64,000 nt of DNA, from the NCBI RefSeq assembly GCF_002288005.1, contig NZ_CP016771.1, positions 1,159,089-1,223,088 on the forward strand, given 5' to 3'. The translations under genes were made by a program, and so were the position numbers. Position 1 is the stretch's first letter. The number at the start of each line of letters is the position of its first letter. The notes beneath the pieces are model-generated. The model was not told where the DNA came from. It did not search any database and saw only the letters and a program-made list of their open reading frames with translations. This document shows positions 43,980 through 53,789 of this stretch, piece by piece. The DNA comes from Candidatus Nanopelagicus hibericus. GTDB taxonomy: Bacteria > Actinomycetota > Actinomycetes > Nanopelagicales > Nanopelagicaceae.

Positions 43980-44429
43980 TTATTTATCTGCCACCACATT
44001 AATTGGCACGTTAGCAACAACTTGAGATTCAAGAGCAATCTTCACGGTGTACTTACCCACTTTTTTAATATGTTTGTCCATCTTGATTTTATGGCGATCA
44101 ACAGTTTCAGTTGTAGCAGCTCTGATCGCAGCCACAATCGCCTTATCTGTTACCGATCCAAACATAGAACCAGTTGCACCAACCTTGACCTTAACAATTA
44201 TGTTTGCCTTCTCAAGTTTGGTTTTAATCTCTTTAGCATGATCAAGGTCGCGGATTTCACGAGCTGTGCGAGCGCGTTTAATTCCATCAATCTGACCCTC
44301 ACCACCTTTGGTCCACATAATTGCAGAGCCTCTGGCAAGTAAAAAGTTTCTACCGTAACCATCTTTAACAGTTACTACATCACCAGCACCACCTAGGCCT
44401 GGCACCTCACGGGTAAGGATTAATTTCAT
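43980..44429 (-). CDS. rplI: 50S ribosomal protein L9
   Basis: 149 residues. The N-domain starts MKLILTREVPGLGGAGDVV and has the L9 signature GYGRNFLLARGSAI. A long connecting helix (TKLEKANI region) leads to the C-terminal rRNA-binding domain. Last gene of the rpsF-ssb-rpsR-rplI operon, 14 bp after rpsR. Confidence 0.97.
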   Translation of the reverse strand: MKLILTREVPGLGGAGDVVTVKDGYGRNFLLARGSAIMWTKGGEGQIDGIKRARTAREIRDLDHAKEIKTKLEKANIIVKVKVGATGSMFGSVTDKAIVAAIRAATTETVDRHKIKMDKHIKKVGKYTVKIALESQVVANVPINVVADK

Positions 44430-44443
44430 TTTGAATTATCTCC

Positions 44444-44737
44444 CTATCTAGCAGTTGAGGTGTAAGGCAGAAGCGCCATCTCACGGCTATTTTTAACCGC
44501 AGCAGCTACTGCTCGTTGGTGTTGGGTACAAGCACCGGTAATACGTCGAGAGCGAATCTTGCCTCGATCGGTGATGTATTTGCGAAGGGTAGCGATATCT
44601 TTGTAATCAATATAACTCACCTTGTCGCGGCAAAAAGAGCATGGCTTCTTTTTGAATTTCTTCATCGCTGCAGCAGCTGCTGCAGATTTTGATTGCTTAG
44701 CTTTTTCTCTAAGCGTTTTATTACTTCTTGCTCCCAC
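44444..44737 (-). CDS. rpsR: 30S ribosomal protein S18
   Basis: 97 residues from a GTG with AAGGAG 7 bases before it. The first ~25 residues are an Ala/Lys/Ser-rich extension ([19 protein letters not shown]) beyond the usual S18 core. The core begins with PCSFCRDKV, whose paired cysteines resemble zinc-binding (C+) S18 forms, and has [20 protein letters not shown]18 sits in the platform of the small subunit with S6. The extension is real because the ribosome-binding site fixes the start. Confidence 0.95.
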   Translation of the reverse strand: MGARSNKTLREKAKQSKSAAAAAAMKKFKKKPCSFCRDKVSYIDYKDIATLRKYITDRGKIRSRRITGACTQHQRAVAAAVKNSREMALLPYTSTAR

Positions 44738-44795
44738 TGTGGTGCTCCTTAGGTTAGGGCCCTGTTATTTAAAACAGGAATGGTTTGTTTTGGAT

Positions 44796-45293
44796 TTAAA
44801 AAGGTGGTGCGTCATCACTTGGTGTCGTAGACCAACCGCCACCGACTGGGGCTGCTGACCATGGATCATCAGTTGATGATGTTGGGGCTGCGGCTGCTGG
44901 CGCGGTGTAACCGCCGCCAGTTTGTCTAGCAACCTTAGTTACCTTAGCGGTGGCATTGCGAAGTGAAGGTCCGACCTCATCTACCTCAACTTCAAAGACA
45001 GTTCGCTTTTCACCCTCTTTGGTTTCATAAGAGCGTTGCTTTAATCTGCCAGAGACAATTACTCGCATTCCCTTGGTTAGGGACTCGGCAACATTTTCTG
45101 CAGCTTGGCGCCAAATTTGGCATTGTAAAAAGAGACTGTCGCCATCTTTCCACTCGTTAGTAGTTTTATCTAAATAACGAGGCGTGGATGCTACGGTGAA
45201 TTTTGCCACCGCCGCGCCACTTGGTGTGAAGCGAAGCTCTGGATCACTAACTAAATTTCCAATCATTGTCAGATTGGTATCTCCTGCTGCCAT
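44796..45293 (-). CDS. ssb: single-stranded DNA-binding protein
   Basis: 165 residues. An OB-fold spans about residues 1-115 ([20 protein letters not shown], then [12 protein letters not shown]). The C-terminal ~45 residues are a low-complexity Ala/Gly/Ser linker ending in the acidic tip DDAPPF, the classical partner-binding tail. It coats ssDNA in replication and repair. It lies between rpsF and rpsR as in other Actinobacteria. Confidence 0.96.
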   Translation of the reverse strand: MAAGDTNLTMIGNLVSDPELRFTPSGAAVAKFTVASTPRYLDKTTNEWKDGDSLFLQCQIWRQAAENVAESLTKGMRVIVSGRLKQRSYETKEGEKRTVFEVEVDEVGPSLRNATAKVTKVARQTGGGYTAPAAAAPTSSTDDPWSAAPVGGGWSTTPSDDAPPF

Positions 45294-45344
45294 TTACTTT
45301 TCTCCCTTTTCTACTTTAGATGCTTGTTGGTTATTTGTTGGGGA

Positions 45345-45629
45345 TTACTCTGGGCGAACAACTTTAGTACGGAGCACTGACTCATTTAAATTGAGCTGAC
45401 GATCCAACTCTTTAACTGGTGCTGGCTCAGATTGCATATCGATAACTGCGTAAATTCCTTCGCCCTTTTTATTTATTTCAAAGGACATCCGTCTTTTACC
45501 CCAGATATCTAACTTATTGACCTTGCCGCCACCTTCTTTAATTATCTTTAGATAAGTTTCAAGGCTTGGGGCAACTGTCTTCTCTTCTAAATCAGGATCT
45601 AAAATGACCATGAGTTCATAGCGACGCAT
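45345..45629 (-). CDS. rpsF: 30S ribosomal protein S6
   Basis: 94 residues from ATG 45629 ([18 protein letters not shown]), a standard S6 start. The frame opens 12 bases earlier with GTG, but an AGAGG lies immediately beside that codon and fits the ATG better. Features include [17 protein letters not shown] and the C-terminal [16 protein letters not shown]. It is the first gene of the ribosomal/ssb operon; the ~90-bp gap upstream should hold its promoter. Confidence 0.95.
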   Translation of the reverse strand: MRRYELMVILDPDLEEKTVAPSLETYLKIIKEGGGKVNKLDIWGKRRMSFEINKKGEGIYAVIDMQSEPAPVKELDRQLNLNESVLRTKVVRPE

Positions 45630-45725
45630 CTTTAAAACCACCTCTGGACTAAAGCGGCTACGGAATTTCCGCAGCAGGTGTTAGGGCAAATGGTAGTCAA
45701 AGTGGGCATATTGGTGAAATTAAAC

Positions 45726-46889
45726 TTATTTGACTGTGGATTTAACCGCTAAATCCCGCAGTAATTGCAGGGTAAAAATGCCAACCCCTGCCACCCGCAG
45801 TAAGGTGGCAAGGGCGTAGCCACCTGCAGGCAATCCAAATTCAGCTCCTGCATAAAGTGCTAAGTACTGCCAAATTGCAAGATGATAAATAATCTCAGTT
45901 GTTTGCCAAAACCAAAATGTAATCAGCTGCCTAGAGTTTTGTAGGGCGATAACTGCAAGTGGTGTTAACCACAAAATATATTGAGGTGAGTAAACCTTGC
46001 TAAATGTTGTAAAGATTACAACTACAAACAAGGCCACCTGTGCCAGGGTTGGCGTTTGATTTAATTGCCACAAGTACTTTGCAAATAAGGCAAATAGAGT
46101 TACTGAAATAATTATATAGATTAGATTTACCTTTGGTATTGAAATATCTAGTAATGAGAGCGCGTACCAAATAGAGCCAAAATCCTCACCTCGTTCAAGA
46201 TTTAATTTGAAAAATCGCCACCAACCATCAAAGTAGAGAAGAGCAATGGGAAGATTTATGGCAGACCAAAAAAGTGTGCAGGTGAAAAGGTATTTAGCCA
46301 ATTGTTTTATTTGCTGCCTTCGATAAAAAATTATTGTAATTGGTAGAAGTAATACCACGGGGAAGAATTTTGTAGCAATTGATACCCCAAGTGCGATGGC
46401 ACTTTGTTCATATTTTTTCTGATCAAAGTAATATATTGCCAGCAAGGCAGTAACAACCGCCCAGATATCCCAGTTAATAAACAAGCTAGCAATGACTGCA
46501 GGGGTTGCTGGAAATAGGTATGGATACTCAGGTTTTACTTTTCTGACTACAAATGCAGTGATCAAAAAGAGTAAAACAATAATTACTGCATTGATATCAA
46601 AAAATGTTTTGTATGAATTATCGGTGGGAATTAAAAATGAGATGAGCCAGTTGCCAATACCAATTACAGGTGGGTACTCAATTGAGTTTGTTTGCGATGC
46701 GTAAGGGAAGGTGTTGGTGTTTAAGCCTCGCTCTGAAAATAGCGCAGGAATATCGGTGTAGCAGGCATGAACATAATTATCTGGCGAGGCGAAATCATTA
46801 CTACGGCAGTGGTTGAATTTAAAAAATGAAATTAACGCACAAAGCAGTACTACCGCAGCAAAGGATCTACTTACCGATTTGGTAAGCAA
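45726..46889 (-). CDS. polytopic membrane mannosyltransferase-like protein (GT87/DUF2029)
   Basis: 387 residues with about ten membrane spans. Near the N-terminus a loop has YTDIPALFSERGLN and the IEYPPVIGIGNW segment, where the acidic and YPP residues match the GT87 signature. Then SPQYILWLTP is a typical GT-C re-entrant motif. Such enzymes use polyprenyl-phosphate sugars outside the membrane, in mycobacteria to build lipomannan-type glycans. The position between ponA and rpsF matches Rv0051. The sugar is unknown. Confidence 0.82.
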   Translation of the reverse strand: MLTKSVSRSFAAVVLLCALISFFKFNHCRSNDFASPDNYVHACYTDIPALFSERGLNTNTFPYASQTNSIEYPPVIGIGNWLISFLIPTDNSYKTFFDINAVIIVLLFLITAFVVRKVKPEYPYLFPATPAVIASLFINWDIWAVVTALLAIYYFDQKKYEQSAIALGVSIATKFFPVVLLLPITIIFYRRQQIKQLAKYLFTCTLFWSAINLPIALLYFDGWWRFFKLNLERGEDFGSIWYALSLLDISIPKVNLIYIIISVTLFALFAKYLWQLNQTPTLAQVALFVVVIFTTFSKVYSPQYILWLTPLAVIALQNSRQLITFWFWQTTEIIYHLAIWQYLALYAGAEFGLPAGGYALATLLRVAGVGIFTLQLLRDLAVKSTVK

Positions 46890-46892
46890 AAG

Positions 46893-48851
46893 TTACTTCT
46901 TTTTCTTAGGTGTTGGTGAGGGTGATGGTGGAATTAATGCTGGATCCATCTGTGGGATTGCATTAATAAGGTTAATTGGCTCAGTTCCACCAATATAAGC
47001 TGGTGCTGGAAAATCTTGCACTGGCGTATTTTTTAAATAACCTTTTACAAACTCTGCCCAGATTCTCGCCGGGAAGGAGCCACCAGTTACTGAGGTTAAT
47101 CCGCCAATACCATTTAAAGATTGAGTTGCATCATCTCGATAAAAGGCCACCGATGCTGCTACCTCTGGTGTGTAACCATTAAACCAAGCAGAGGCGTTGT
47201 CATTTGATGTTCCAGTTTTGCCTGCAGTTGGTCTATCAACTCTTGATCCAACCACAGCAGCTGTTCCCGATGTTGTTACTCGGCTTAGGGCGTAGGTTAG
47301 ATCTGCCATGACATCTTTTCTAAATACCTCTTGGGCTTGAATTCTGCCCTGATACAAGATGCCCTTATTTGGTCCTTGTACTTCGTTGATAATAAATGGT
47401 TTGGCATAAACACCTTGCGCTGCAAAGGTAGCGTAGGCATTTGCTAAATCAATTACATGTGGGCTGGCAGCACCAAGTGAAACTGAAGGAGCTGCAATCA
47501 TCTCAACTGAGTCAGGAACTCCGGCGCGGCGTGCAACATCTACCACTTTTTCAAGCCCTGCTTTCATGCCAAGTGGCACGAAGATTGTATTGACAGATTT
47601 TTCCATGGCGGTGAGCAGTGACATATCACCCATGCTTTGCTCACCATAATTATTAACTACATACGCTCTACCAATTCCATCATCGTAAACCTTTGGTGTA
47701 TCACCATTCCAAACAGATGAAAGTGGAATTCCCTCTTCCAGTGCTGCTACTAAAGTGAAAACTTTAAATGATGAGCCACCTGAAGTAATTCCTTGGGTAG
47801 CAGCGTTGAATTGGTACTTTAAATAATCCTGCCCGCCATACATCGCCAAAATCTCACCAGTGCCTGGCTTTACTGCCACCAAACCAATATGTAGATTCTC
47901 TGGCGCTTTACTCGGTGCCTCTTTACTAACTGCTGCAACAGCTGCCTCTTGAGCATTCTTAACCAATGTGGTTTTAATAATATAGCCACCGATCATTAAC
48001 TGTTCATCGGTAAAGCCAAGTTGATTCAACTCTCGCTCCACCCAAGAGATCACATAGCCTTTTGGTCCAGCCAGTGCGCCAGAGGTAACTCTGGGATTAA
48101 TTATTGGAAATTTAATCTTTGCAGCTTTTTCCTCACTCAGCCATCCCTCATCAACTAATCCATCAATTACATATTTAAATCTATTTTCTAACCGTGGCAG
48201 ATTCTCTTCCTTAAACCCTGGGTCATAAAGTCCTGGACTACGCAAAATACTGGCCAAGACTGCAGCTTGTGCAATTGTTAATTTATCTACCGTAGTACCA
48301 AAATAAACTTGGGATGCGGTCTGCACGCCATATGAACCACGGCCAAAGTAAATAGTATTTAAGTAATTTTCAAAGATTTCATCTTTGGTGAACTGATTCT
48401 CAAGTTTTATAGAGATTACTAACTCTTTTACTTTTCGCTGAATGGATCTTTCGGGGGTCAAGAACGCAGTCTTGGCATATTGCTGGGTGATTGTTGAACC
48501 GCCGCGGCCCTTGCCTAAAGTAATTAAGTTATCCCAGACCGCAGCTGCTAATGCAATCGGGCTAATTGCTCGGTTTGAATAAAAACTTCTATCCTCTGCC
48601 GCCATTACCGCATTTCTTACATGTATTGGAATTTCAGCTAAGGTGACAACAGTTCTATTCTCAGAGCCGATCCGGCCAATCTCGCTGCCATCTGCATATT
48701 GAATAATGGTTGCTTGGCTATTTACATAGGCATTTGGATCTGGAATTGAAACTGTAAAATAGGCAAATCCAAATAAAAAAACTCCAGCGACAAAGGAGAA
48801 GCCGACTGCTAATACCCCAAGCCGGGGAAGTTTTTTTAAAAAATTACTCAC
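46893..48851 (-). CDS. ponA: bifunctional penicillin-binding protein 1A
   Basis: 652 residues. A membrane span near 12-34 is followed by the GT51 transglycosylase domain with AAEDRSFYSNRAISP (catalytic Glu) and the QRKVKELVISIKLE region. The transpeptidase domain has S-x-x-K in GGSSFKVFTLV, S-x-N in KSVNTIF, and KTGTSND. The C-terminus ends in a short Pro/Lys tail (PPSPSPTPKKKK) without a PASTA domain. It polymerises and cross-links peptidoglycan. The order DUF5318 - ponA - GT87 - rpsF is conserved in mycobacteria. Confidence 0.95.
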   Translation of the reverse strand: MSNFLKKLPRLGVLAVGFSFVAGVFLFGFAYFTVSIPDPNAYVNSQATIIQYADGSEIGRIGSENRTVVTLAEIPIHVRNAVMAAEDRSFYSNRAISPIALAAAVWDNLITLGKGRGGSTITQQYAKTAFLTPERSIQRKVKELVISIKLENQFTKDEIFENYLNTIYFGRGSYGVQTASQVYFGTTVDKLTIAQAAVLASILRSPGLYDPGFKEENLPRLENRFKYVIDGLVDEGWLSEEKAAKIKFPIINPRVTSGALAGPKGYVISWVERELNQLGFTDEQLMIGGYIIKTTLVKNAQEAAVAAVSKEAPSKAPENLHIGLVAVKPGTGEILAMYGGQDYLKYQFNAATQGITSGGSSFKVFTLVAALEEGIPLSSVWNGDTPKVYDDGIGRAYVVNNYGEQSMGDMSLLTAMEKSVNTIFVPLGMKAGLEKVVDVARRAGVPDSVEMIAAPSVSLGAASPHVIDLANAYATFAAQGVYAKPFIINEVQGPNKGILYQGRIQAQEVFRKDVMADLTYALSRVTTSGTAAVVGSRVDRPTAGKTGTSNDNASAWFNGYTPEVAASVAFYRDDATQSLNGIGGLTSVTGGSFPARIWAEFVKGYLKNTPVQDFPAPAYIGGTEPINLINAIPQMDPALIPPSPSPTPKKKK

Positions 48852-48866
48852 TCGCCAAGATTACCC

Positions 48867-49268
48867 TTAATCATCATCTAATAAGGTGTGCTGCTTTCGT
48901 GGTGGCTTTCGATACTTTCCATCACCTAATAAAAAGGATTCCACCAGGTGATTCCAATGACAACTGGTGCAAATCTCAACAACATAGACGCGAAACTCAC
49001 CATACTCACTTTGCATCTGCATTAATTCATCTTGATTCTTAATTCGACCTGAGTATTGACCGAGTTGATCACCAAAGGCGTACTTAAGCTCGACAATCTT
49101 TAGCTTCTTACAAACTGGGCAACTGCGATTAGTTAATTCACCATGGTGTTTTGCCGCCCGCCTTAAGTAAGGATCAGCATCGCAGGCGTCCATAGCGCTT
49201 GCTGCCCCTTGAAAAAGTGAGATTAAGGTGCGGCGGCGCTTTAATGAGTAATCAATGGTTGCGCGCAT
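48867..49268 (-). CDS. DUF5318 family zinc-binding protein
   Basis: About 133 residues when started at MRATIDYSLKRRR, matching the family start; an ATG at 49280 and a TTG at 49289 lie upstream in frame without good ribosome-binding sites. Cysteine pairs are CPVCKK and CTSCHWNH, a likely zinc site. An acidic DDD ends the protein. This is the actinobacterial DUF5318 family found next to ponA (Rv0049). Function is unknown. The 5' region overlaps the open frame of the divergent MFS gene but not its probable start at 49324. Confidence 0.82.
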   Translation of the reverse strand: MRATIDYSLKRRRTLISLFQGAASAMDACDADPYLRRAAKHHGELTNRSCPVCKKLKIVELKYAFGDQLGQYSGRIKNQDELMQMQSEYGEFRVYVVEICTSCHWNHLVESFLLGDGKYRKPPRKQHTLLDDD

Positions 49269-49323
49269 CGTGGCTAACATAAGATCCAAGGTTAATCTAA
49301 ATTTAATTACTACGCTTGTGCCT

Positions 49324-50592
49324 ATGGGAATTTGGCCAGTTGCAAAGGGCTCAAGATTAAATCGGATACTTACTATCCGTTGGAGCGGTCAGTTAACTGA
49401 TGGGCTGTTTCAATCAGCTCTAGCTAGTTTTGTTTTATTCTCACCTGAACGAGCACCCAATGCAATGGCGGCGGCGCTAGCCTTTGCAGTTGTCTTACTG
49501 CCCTACTCATTAATTGGGCCATATGTTGGGACTTTCCTAGACCGCTTTTCTAGGCAGCGAATCATTAGAAATTGTAATTACTTAAGAGCGGTGAACCTTT
49601 TAATGGTGGCATATCTAATAAACAACAGCTCTACTGGAGTAGTTTTAACTTTATTTGTGTTATTTGCTTTTGGAGTCAACCGATTAATTCTAGCTGGATT
49701 ATCTGCTGGATTGCCATTGTTAGTAAAGCGGGAGGAGTTAATCGCTGCAAACGCCCTGGCAGTGACTGGTGGCACTATCTGGGTGGTAATTGGTGGTGGT
49801 ATCGGAATTGCTGTTAAAAATCTCCTTAGTAAAAATATAAATGCAGATGATGCAGATGCAGTTGTAGTTTTAGTTGCCTCACTTGGCTTTTTGATTGCAG
49901 CACTAAGTTGTTATCGATTAAATAAATTTGAAATCGGACCTACCGCCCATGAAACACCAGTTGAGGTGAAAGGGTATAAAGAGGTATTTGAGGGTTTTAA
50001 AATATTAAGAGCGCACTCAGATGCACTTCGGGGAATTTTATCCGTTGGTATTCAGCGTGGTGGAATTACTGCATTAACTTTGATGGCTCTCTTACTTGAG
50101 CGCAACTCATTTAATGATCCTACTGATCCAGATGCTGGACTTGCTGGTTTTGGTGTGGCACTTGCGATCGCCGGAGTTGGTATTGGACTTGGCGCAGTAA
50201 TTTCACCATATGGAGTTTTAAAATTTGGTAGGCACAGGTGGATGCGATTGTTAATGTACTTATGCATTCCGCCTTTGTTGGGGTATGCATTAAATATAAA
50301 TGAGTTCTCAATGATTGCTAGTGCGTTTTTGGTGGGCTTATGTGGGCAAGGAATCAAAGTAACAAATGATGCGCTGGTGCAATCAAAGATTAATGATGAG
50401 TATCGGGGAAGAGTTTTTGCTTTTTATGATGTTGCCGTAAATGCTGGGATTATTGCTGGCGCAATTGGCGCCGCACTTTTATTGCCAGATTCAGGGCGCA
50501 CTTGGATTTTGCCAATTGCGCTGGCACTCTTCTATCTCTTTGCAGCTAGCGTATTAATGCGCAAAGCTAATTTTGCTTCTGCCACCAATTAA
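49324..50592 (+). CDS. MFS transporter
   Basis: About 422 residues from ATG 49324; earlier in-frame starts exist, one of them overlapping the divergent DUF5318 gene. About 12 membrane spans. The motif between spans 2 and 3 is IGPYVGTFLDRFSRQRII, the MFS loop signature, and a central loop carries DPTDPDAGLAG. It belongs to the enterobactin-exporter/MefA-like group found next to DUF5318 in Actinobacteria. Substrate unknown. Its 3' end overlaps cca by 26 bp. Confidence 0.82.
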   Translation: MGIWPVAKGSRLNRILTIRWSGQLTDGLFQSALASFVLFSPERAPNAMAAALAFAVVLLPYSLIGPYVGTFLDRFSRQRIIRNCNYLRAVNLLMVAYLINNSSTGVVLTLFVLFAFGVNRLILAGLSAGLPLLVKREELIAANALAVTGGTIWVVIGGGIGIAVKNLLSKNINADDADAVVVLVASLGFLIAALSCYRLNKFEIGPTAHETPVEVKGYKEVFEGFKILRAHSDALRGILSVGIQRGGITALTLMALLLERNSFNDPTDPDAGLAGFGVALAIAGVGIGLGAVISPYGVLKFGRHRWMRLLMYLCIPPLLGYALNINEFSMIASAFLVGLCGQGIKVTNDALVQSKINDEYRGRVFAFYDVAVNAGIIAGAIGAALLLPDSGRTWILPIALALFYLFAASVLMRKANFASATN

Positions 50593-52000
50593 CCAGCTCT
50601 TTCTTTGCTCGCTCCTGACCTAGTGGGCCGTGCTCTAATCGAAGTTCAAGCAAAAACTCATAAGCTTTCCCAACGGCGGGTGAGGGCTTGATATCTAGTA
50701 TTTTCATTATTTCATCACCTGATAAATCTGGTCGGATTTTATCTAACTCCTCCTGCTCCATTAATTGCGCTATCCGATCCTCTAATTGATCATAGGTTTT
50801 AGCTAACCCCTCTGCCTTCTTTTTATTACGGGTAGTGCAATCAGCCCTGGTTAATAAATGAAGGTGGGTAAGTAATTCACCAGCATCTCTGACATATCTT
50901 CGAACAGCAGAGTCGGTCCACTCCCCATTGCCGTATCCATGAAAGCGCAGGTGTAATGAAACTAATTGAGAGACATCATTAATAATGTGATTATCAAAGC
51001 GCAGTTTTTTCATGCGCTCTTTACACATTCTTGCGCCCACCACCTCATGGTGGTGAAATGAAACTCCACCATCTGGCAGCAATGCTTTTGTTTTTGGCTT
51101 GCCAATATCATGCAAAAGCGCAGCAAGCCGTAAGGTTAAATTAGCACCGCCTAGGCGAGCTTCTAGCGCTATTGCTTGCTCTAAAACCGTTAATGAGTGT
51201 TCGTAAACATCCTTATGGTGATGGTGCTCATCTATCTCAAGTTTTAGCTTGGGCAGCTCTGGCAGAAAATAATCTGCCAAGCCACTCTCGACAAGTAAGG
51301 ATAAGCCCGCTCTTGGGTTATCACCCATAATTAATTTTATAAACTCATCCCTGATCCGCTCTGCAGAGATAATCTCTAGCCGAGAAGCCATACTTTTTAT
51401 GGCAGCTACCAAACTGATCTCTGGCGTGAAGTTAAGTTGACTCATAAATCTTGCCGCCCGCATCATCCGCAACGGATCATCGGTAAATGAATCCTTGGCT
51501 TCACCTGGCGTCTTAATTATTTGATTTTGTAGATCACCCACGCCGTTGTATGGATCAATAAATAATGGTTCGGTAGTTGTTAATTCAAGTGCCATTGCGT
51601 TAATTGTAAAATCTCGCCTAGCTAAATCTCCTTCGATAGTTTTACCAAACTCAACATTTGGTTTACGAGAATCTGGGCTATAACTTTCGCTGCGATAAGT
51701 TGTTATCTCAACTGTTATTTCCGCTTTTTTTCCAGCAACTGTGCCAAAGGCTGCGCCAATATCCCAAACTGAGTCTGCCCATTTCTTTAAAATCTTTTCA
51801 CACTCTTTAGGATGCGCATCTGTTGTGAAATCTAAATCATTACCAAGTCTGCCTAATATGGCATCTCTTACTGGTCCACCAACCAACGCTAATTGAAACC
51901 CTGCTTGCTTAAAAAGTTGCGCTAGCTCTTTTGCCGCTGGTGCTTGTTTAGTAAGTGTTGTGATCGCAAGTTGGGCAGCAGCAGTAATTGGTGGTTTCAC
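50567..52000 (-). CDS. cca: CCA-adding tRNA nucleotidyltransferase
   Basis: 477 residues. The class II nucleotidyltransferase head has LVGGPVRDAILGR followed by DLDFTTDA (catalytic Asp pair). Next comes RRDFTINAMAL, then RMMRAARFMSQL. A C-terminal HD domain (AALLHDIGKPKT) suggests extra phosphohydrolase activity. It adds CCA to tRNA 3' ends, needed for tRNA-Arg(ACG) here. Position next to the NUDIX gene matches Rv3907c. Confidence 0.95.
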   Translation of the reverse strand: MKPPITAAAQLAITTLTKQAPAAKELAQLFKQAGFQLALVGGPVRDAILGRLGNDLDFTTDAHPKECEKILKKWADSVWDIGAAFGTVAGKKAEITVEITTYRSESYSPDSRKPNVEFGKTIEGDLARRDFTINAMALELTTTEPLFIDPYNGVGDLQNQIIKTPGEAKDSFTDDPLRMMRAARFMSQLNFTPEISLVAAIKSMASRLEIISAERIRDEFIKLIMGDNPRAGLSLLVESGLADYFLPELPKLKLEIDEHHHHKDVYEHSLTVLEQAIALEARLGGANLTLRLAALLHDIGKPKTKALLPDGGVSFHHHEVVGARMCKERMKKLRFDNHIINDVSQLVSLHLRFHGYGNGEWTDSAVRRYVRDAGELLTHLHLLTRADCTTRNKKKAEGLAKTYDQLEDRIAQLMEQEELDKIRPDLSGDEIMKILDIKPSPAVGKAYEFLLELRLEHGPLGQERAKKELVNWWQKQN

Positions 52001-52086
52001 GATGGCACTAGGTTAGAGCAGAGCGGGTTAAGGCGAAGGCGCAGATAGGTGGGTGGGCTGGGGTTTGTAGGCAGTATCCTTGCTAT

Positions 52087-52680
52087 ATGACCCCGGCAGA
52101 TAATGCGGGTGGCAATCAGGATTTAAGTGGTACCCGCAAAGGTGCTCAAAATAGTGGTTCTGGTAAGCCCGCTAAAAAACATAATTCAGGTAAGGGCAAA
52201 AATTACAAGGGTAATCAGGGTGGAAAAAATTCTGCCAAAAACAAGTACGCCAAACGAGTTGATGAAGTAAGTGCTGGTGGATTAGTTGTAGATAAAACCG
52301 GCACCAAAGGATTGCTGATTGGCAGATTAGATCCAAAGGATGCCTCCCACGAAAGATTGCTTTGGTCACTTCCAAAAGGACATATTGAAAGTGGTGAATC
52401 ACCTGAGGAAGCTGCAGTACGTGAGGTAGCAGAGGAAACCGGAATTAAAAGTGAGATCACTAGATCGCTGGGTGTAATTGATTTTTGGTTTATGGCAAGT
52501 GGAAAACGAATTCATAAAACGGTTCACCATTTTTTATTTACTGAAGTTGGCGGAAAATTAGCACCACAGGTAACTGAGGTGGATGATGTTGCCTGGTTTC
52601 CAATTGATGAAATTGTCAGCAAACTGGCCTACCCCGATGAGCGCAAATTAATTGCAAAATCAGGGAAATTAACACCGTGA
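52087..52680 (+). CDS. NUDIX hydrolase with basic low-complexity N-terminal tail
   Basis: 197 residues. The first ~60 residues are rich in Lys, Gly and Asn (GKPAKKHNSGKGKNYKGNQG) and probably disordered. The NUDIX box reads GHIESGESPEEAAVREVAEE then TGI, the full G-x5-E-x7-REU-x-EE-x-GU pattern. It hydrolyses a nucleoside diphosphate derivative. The position between cca and a secreted protein and murJ equals Rv3908 (MutT4). The 3' end overlaps the next gene by 4 bp. Substrate is unknown. Confidence 0.9.
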   Translation: MTPADNAGGNQDLSGTRKGAQNSGSGKPAKKHNSGKGKNYKGNQGGKNSAKNKYAKRVDEVSAGGLVVDKTGTKGLLIGRLDPKDASHERLLWSLPKGHIESGESPEEAAVREVAEETGIKSEITRSLGVIDFWFMASGKRIHKTVHHFLFTEVGGKLAPQVTEVDDVAWFPIDEIVSKLAYPDERKLIAKSGKLTP

Positions 52681-53789
52681 GAAAAGTTTTAACTTTTCTT
52701 CTAGTTTTATTTCTTTCAAATACTTTCTTAACTACTCCAGCACAAGCGGTGCAAGAGATAGTTATTACCGAGCCAACCCATCGCCTAGCTGATGGTGTCT
52801 TCTTTGATGATGAGTTAGCTGCAAAACTTGCTCCGACCGGGGAGTTAGGTTTACTTATTTACGCACCAATTAGAGGCGCAAGAAGTTGGTTGGTTGATCC
52901 AGCCACAATCTCGGAGATTGTGGCAATGAGTAACGGTTATGTAATTTCAGATGGTTGGGAAATCAAGGACGCCCAAATCAATGGGCAGGATGTTGCTAAG
53001 GCATGGCTGGTGCAATTTTTAAAAGTGTCTCGCTCTGAAAAGATATCGGTACTAACTTATGGCAACCCATCTCGGTATTGGGTGGATCAGCTGCTTGAAA
53101 ACCAAATTACATATATAAATGCCAGTGGCAAGATCTCGTTGGAGGGTGTGCTTGGCAAAGCCACCACCCAAAGTGCTTTTCAAAATGGTGAAAAACAAGG
53201 TTTAAGCAAACAAAATATCAACTTTCTAAAGTACGCCCAGCGCCAAATTGAATTATTTAGCACCCTTGTTGACCAAAAAGAGTTGTTGAATTACCAATTA
53301 CGTATTAGCCAACTGTTAAATCCAAATATTGAAAAAGATCTATTACAAGATCTGATTAAAGATTTAGATAAATCAATTATTCAACTGCGTAATAAACTTA
53401 AAATCTCTAAAACTAAATTTACTATCACCTCTTCAAACGAGGAGCTGCCAATCACATTGGTAAATAATTTTGAGTCTGCGATTAATTTGAAACTAAGTGT
53501 TAGAGCAGTAAATAGTAAGGTAATAGTGACCCCAGTTGAGCAAATCAAAATTGCAGGAAATTCAAAACAGCAGGTTTTTCTGCCGGTTGAAGTATTGGCT
53601 ACCGGTCAATCATCACTACTGGCCCAATTAACTAACTTGGATAATAAACCTGTTGGTTACCCGGTAGATATAAACTTAAAACTTTCAGTAATTAGCCCAG
53701 TTGCCACCTGGATAACCTCTGGTGCTGCGGTACTTTTGTTTATCGCAGCGCTGGTGCAAAGCCTTCGAAGAGTCAGACGGGGGAGATAA
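52677..53789 (+). CDS. secreted/anchored hypothetical protein before murJ (Rv3909-like position)
   Basis: 370 residues. A signal peptide ends around ...TTPAQA (residue ~24). An extracellular region follows with no recognised catalytic motif, then a C-terminal membrane span (WITSGAAVLLFIAALVQ) and a basic tail RRVRRGR. The part near 270-330 looks like a beta-rich domain (ITLVNNFESAINLKLSV). At 370 residues it is less than half of the mycobacterial Rv3909, so the long first part is reduced. It overlaps the NUDIX stop by 4 bp and abuts murJ, so a role with lipid II flipping is inferred only from place. Confidence 0.72.
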   Translation: MRKVLTFLLVLFLSNTFLTTPAQAVQEIVITEPTHRLADGVFFDDELAAKLAPTGELGLLIYAPIRGARSWLVDPATISEIVAMSNGYVISDGWEIKDAQINGQDVAKAWLVQFLKVSRSEKISVLTYGNPSRYWVDQLLENQITYINASGKISLEGVLGKATTQSAFQNGEKQGLSKQNINFLKYAQRQIELFSTLVDQKELLNYQLRISQLLNPNIEKDLLQDLIKDLDKSIIQLRNKLKISKTKFTITSSNEELPITLVNNFESAINLKLSVRAVNSKVIVTPVEQIKIAGNSKQQVFLPVEVLATGQSSLLAQLTNLDNKPVGYPVDINLKLSVISPVATWITSGAAVLLFIAALVQSLRRVRRGR

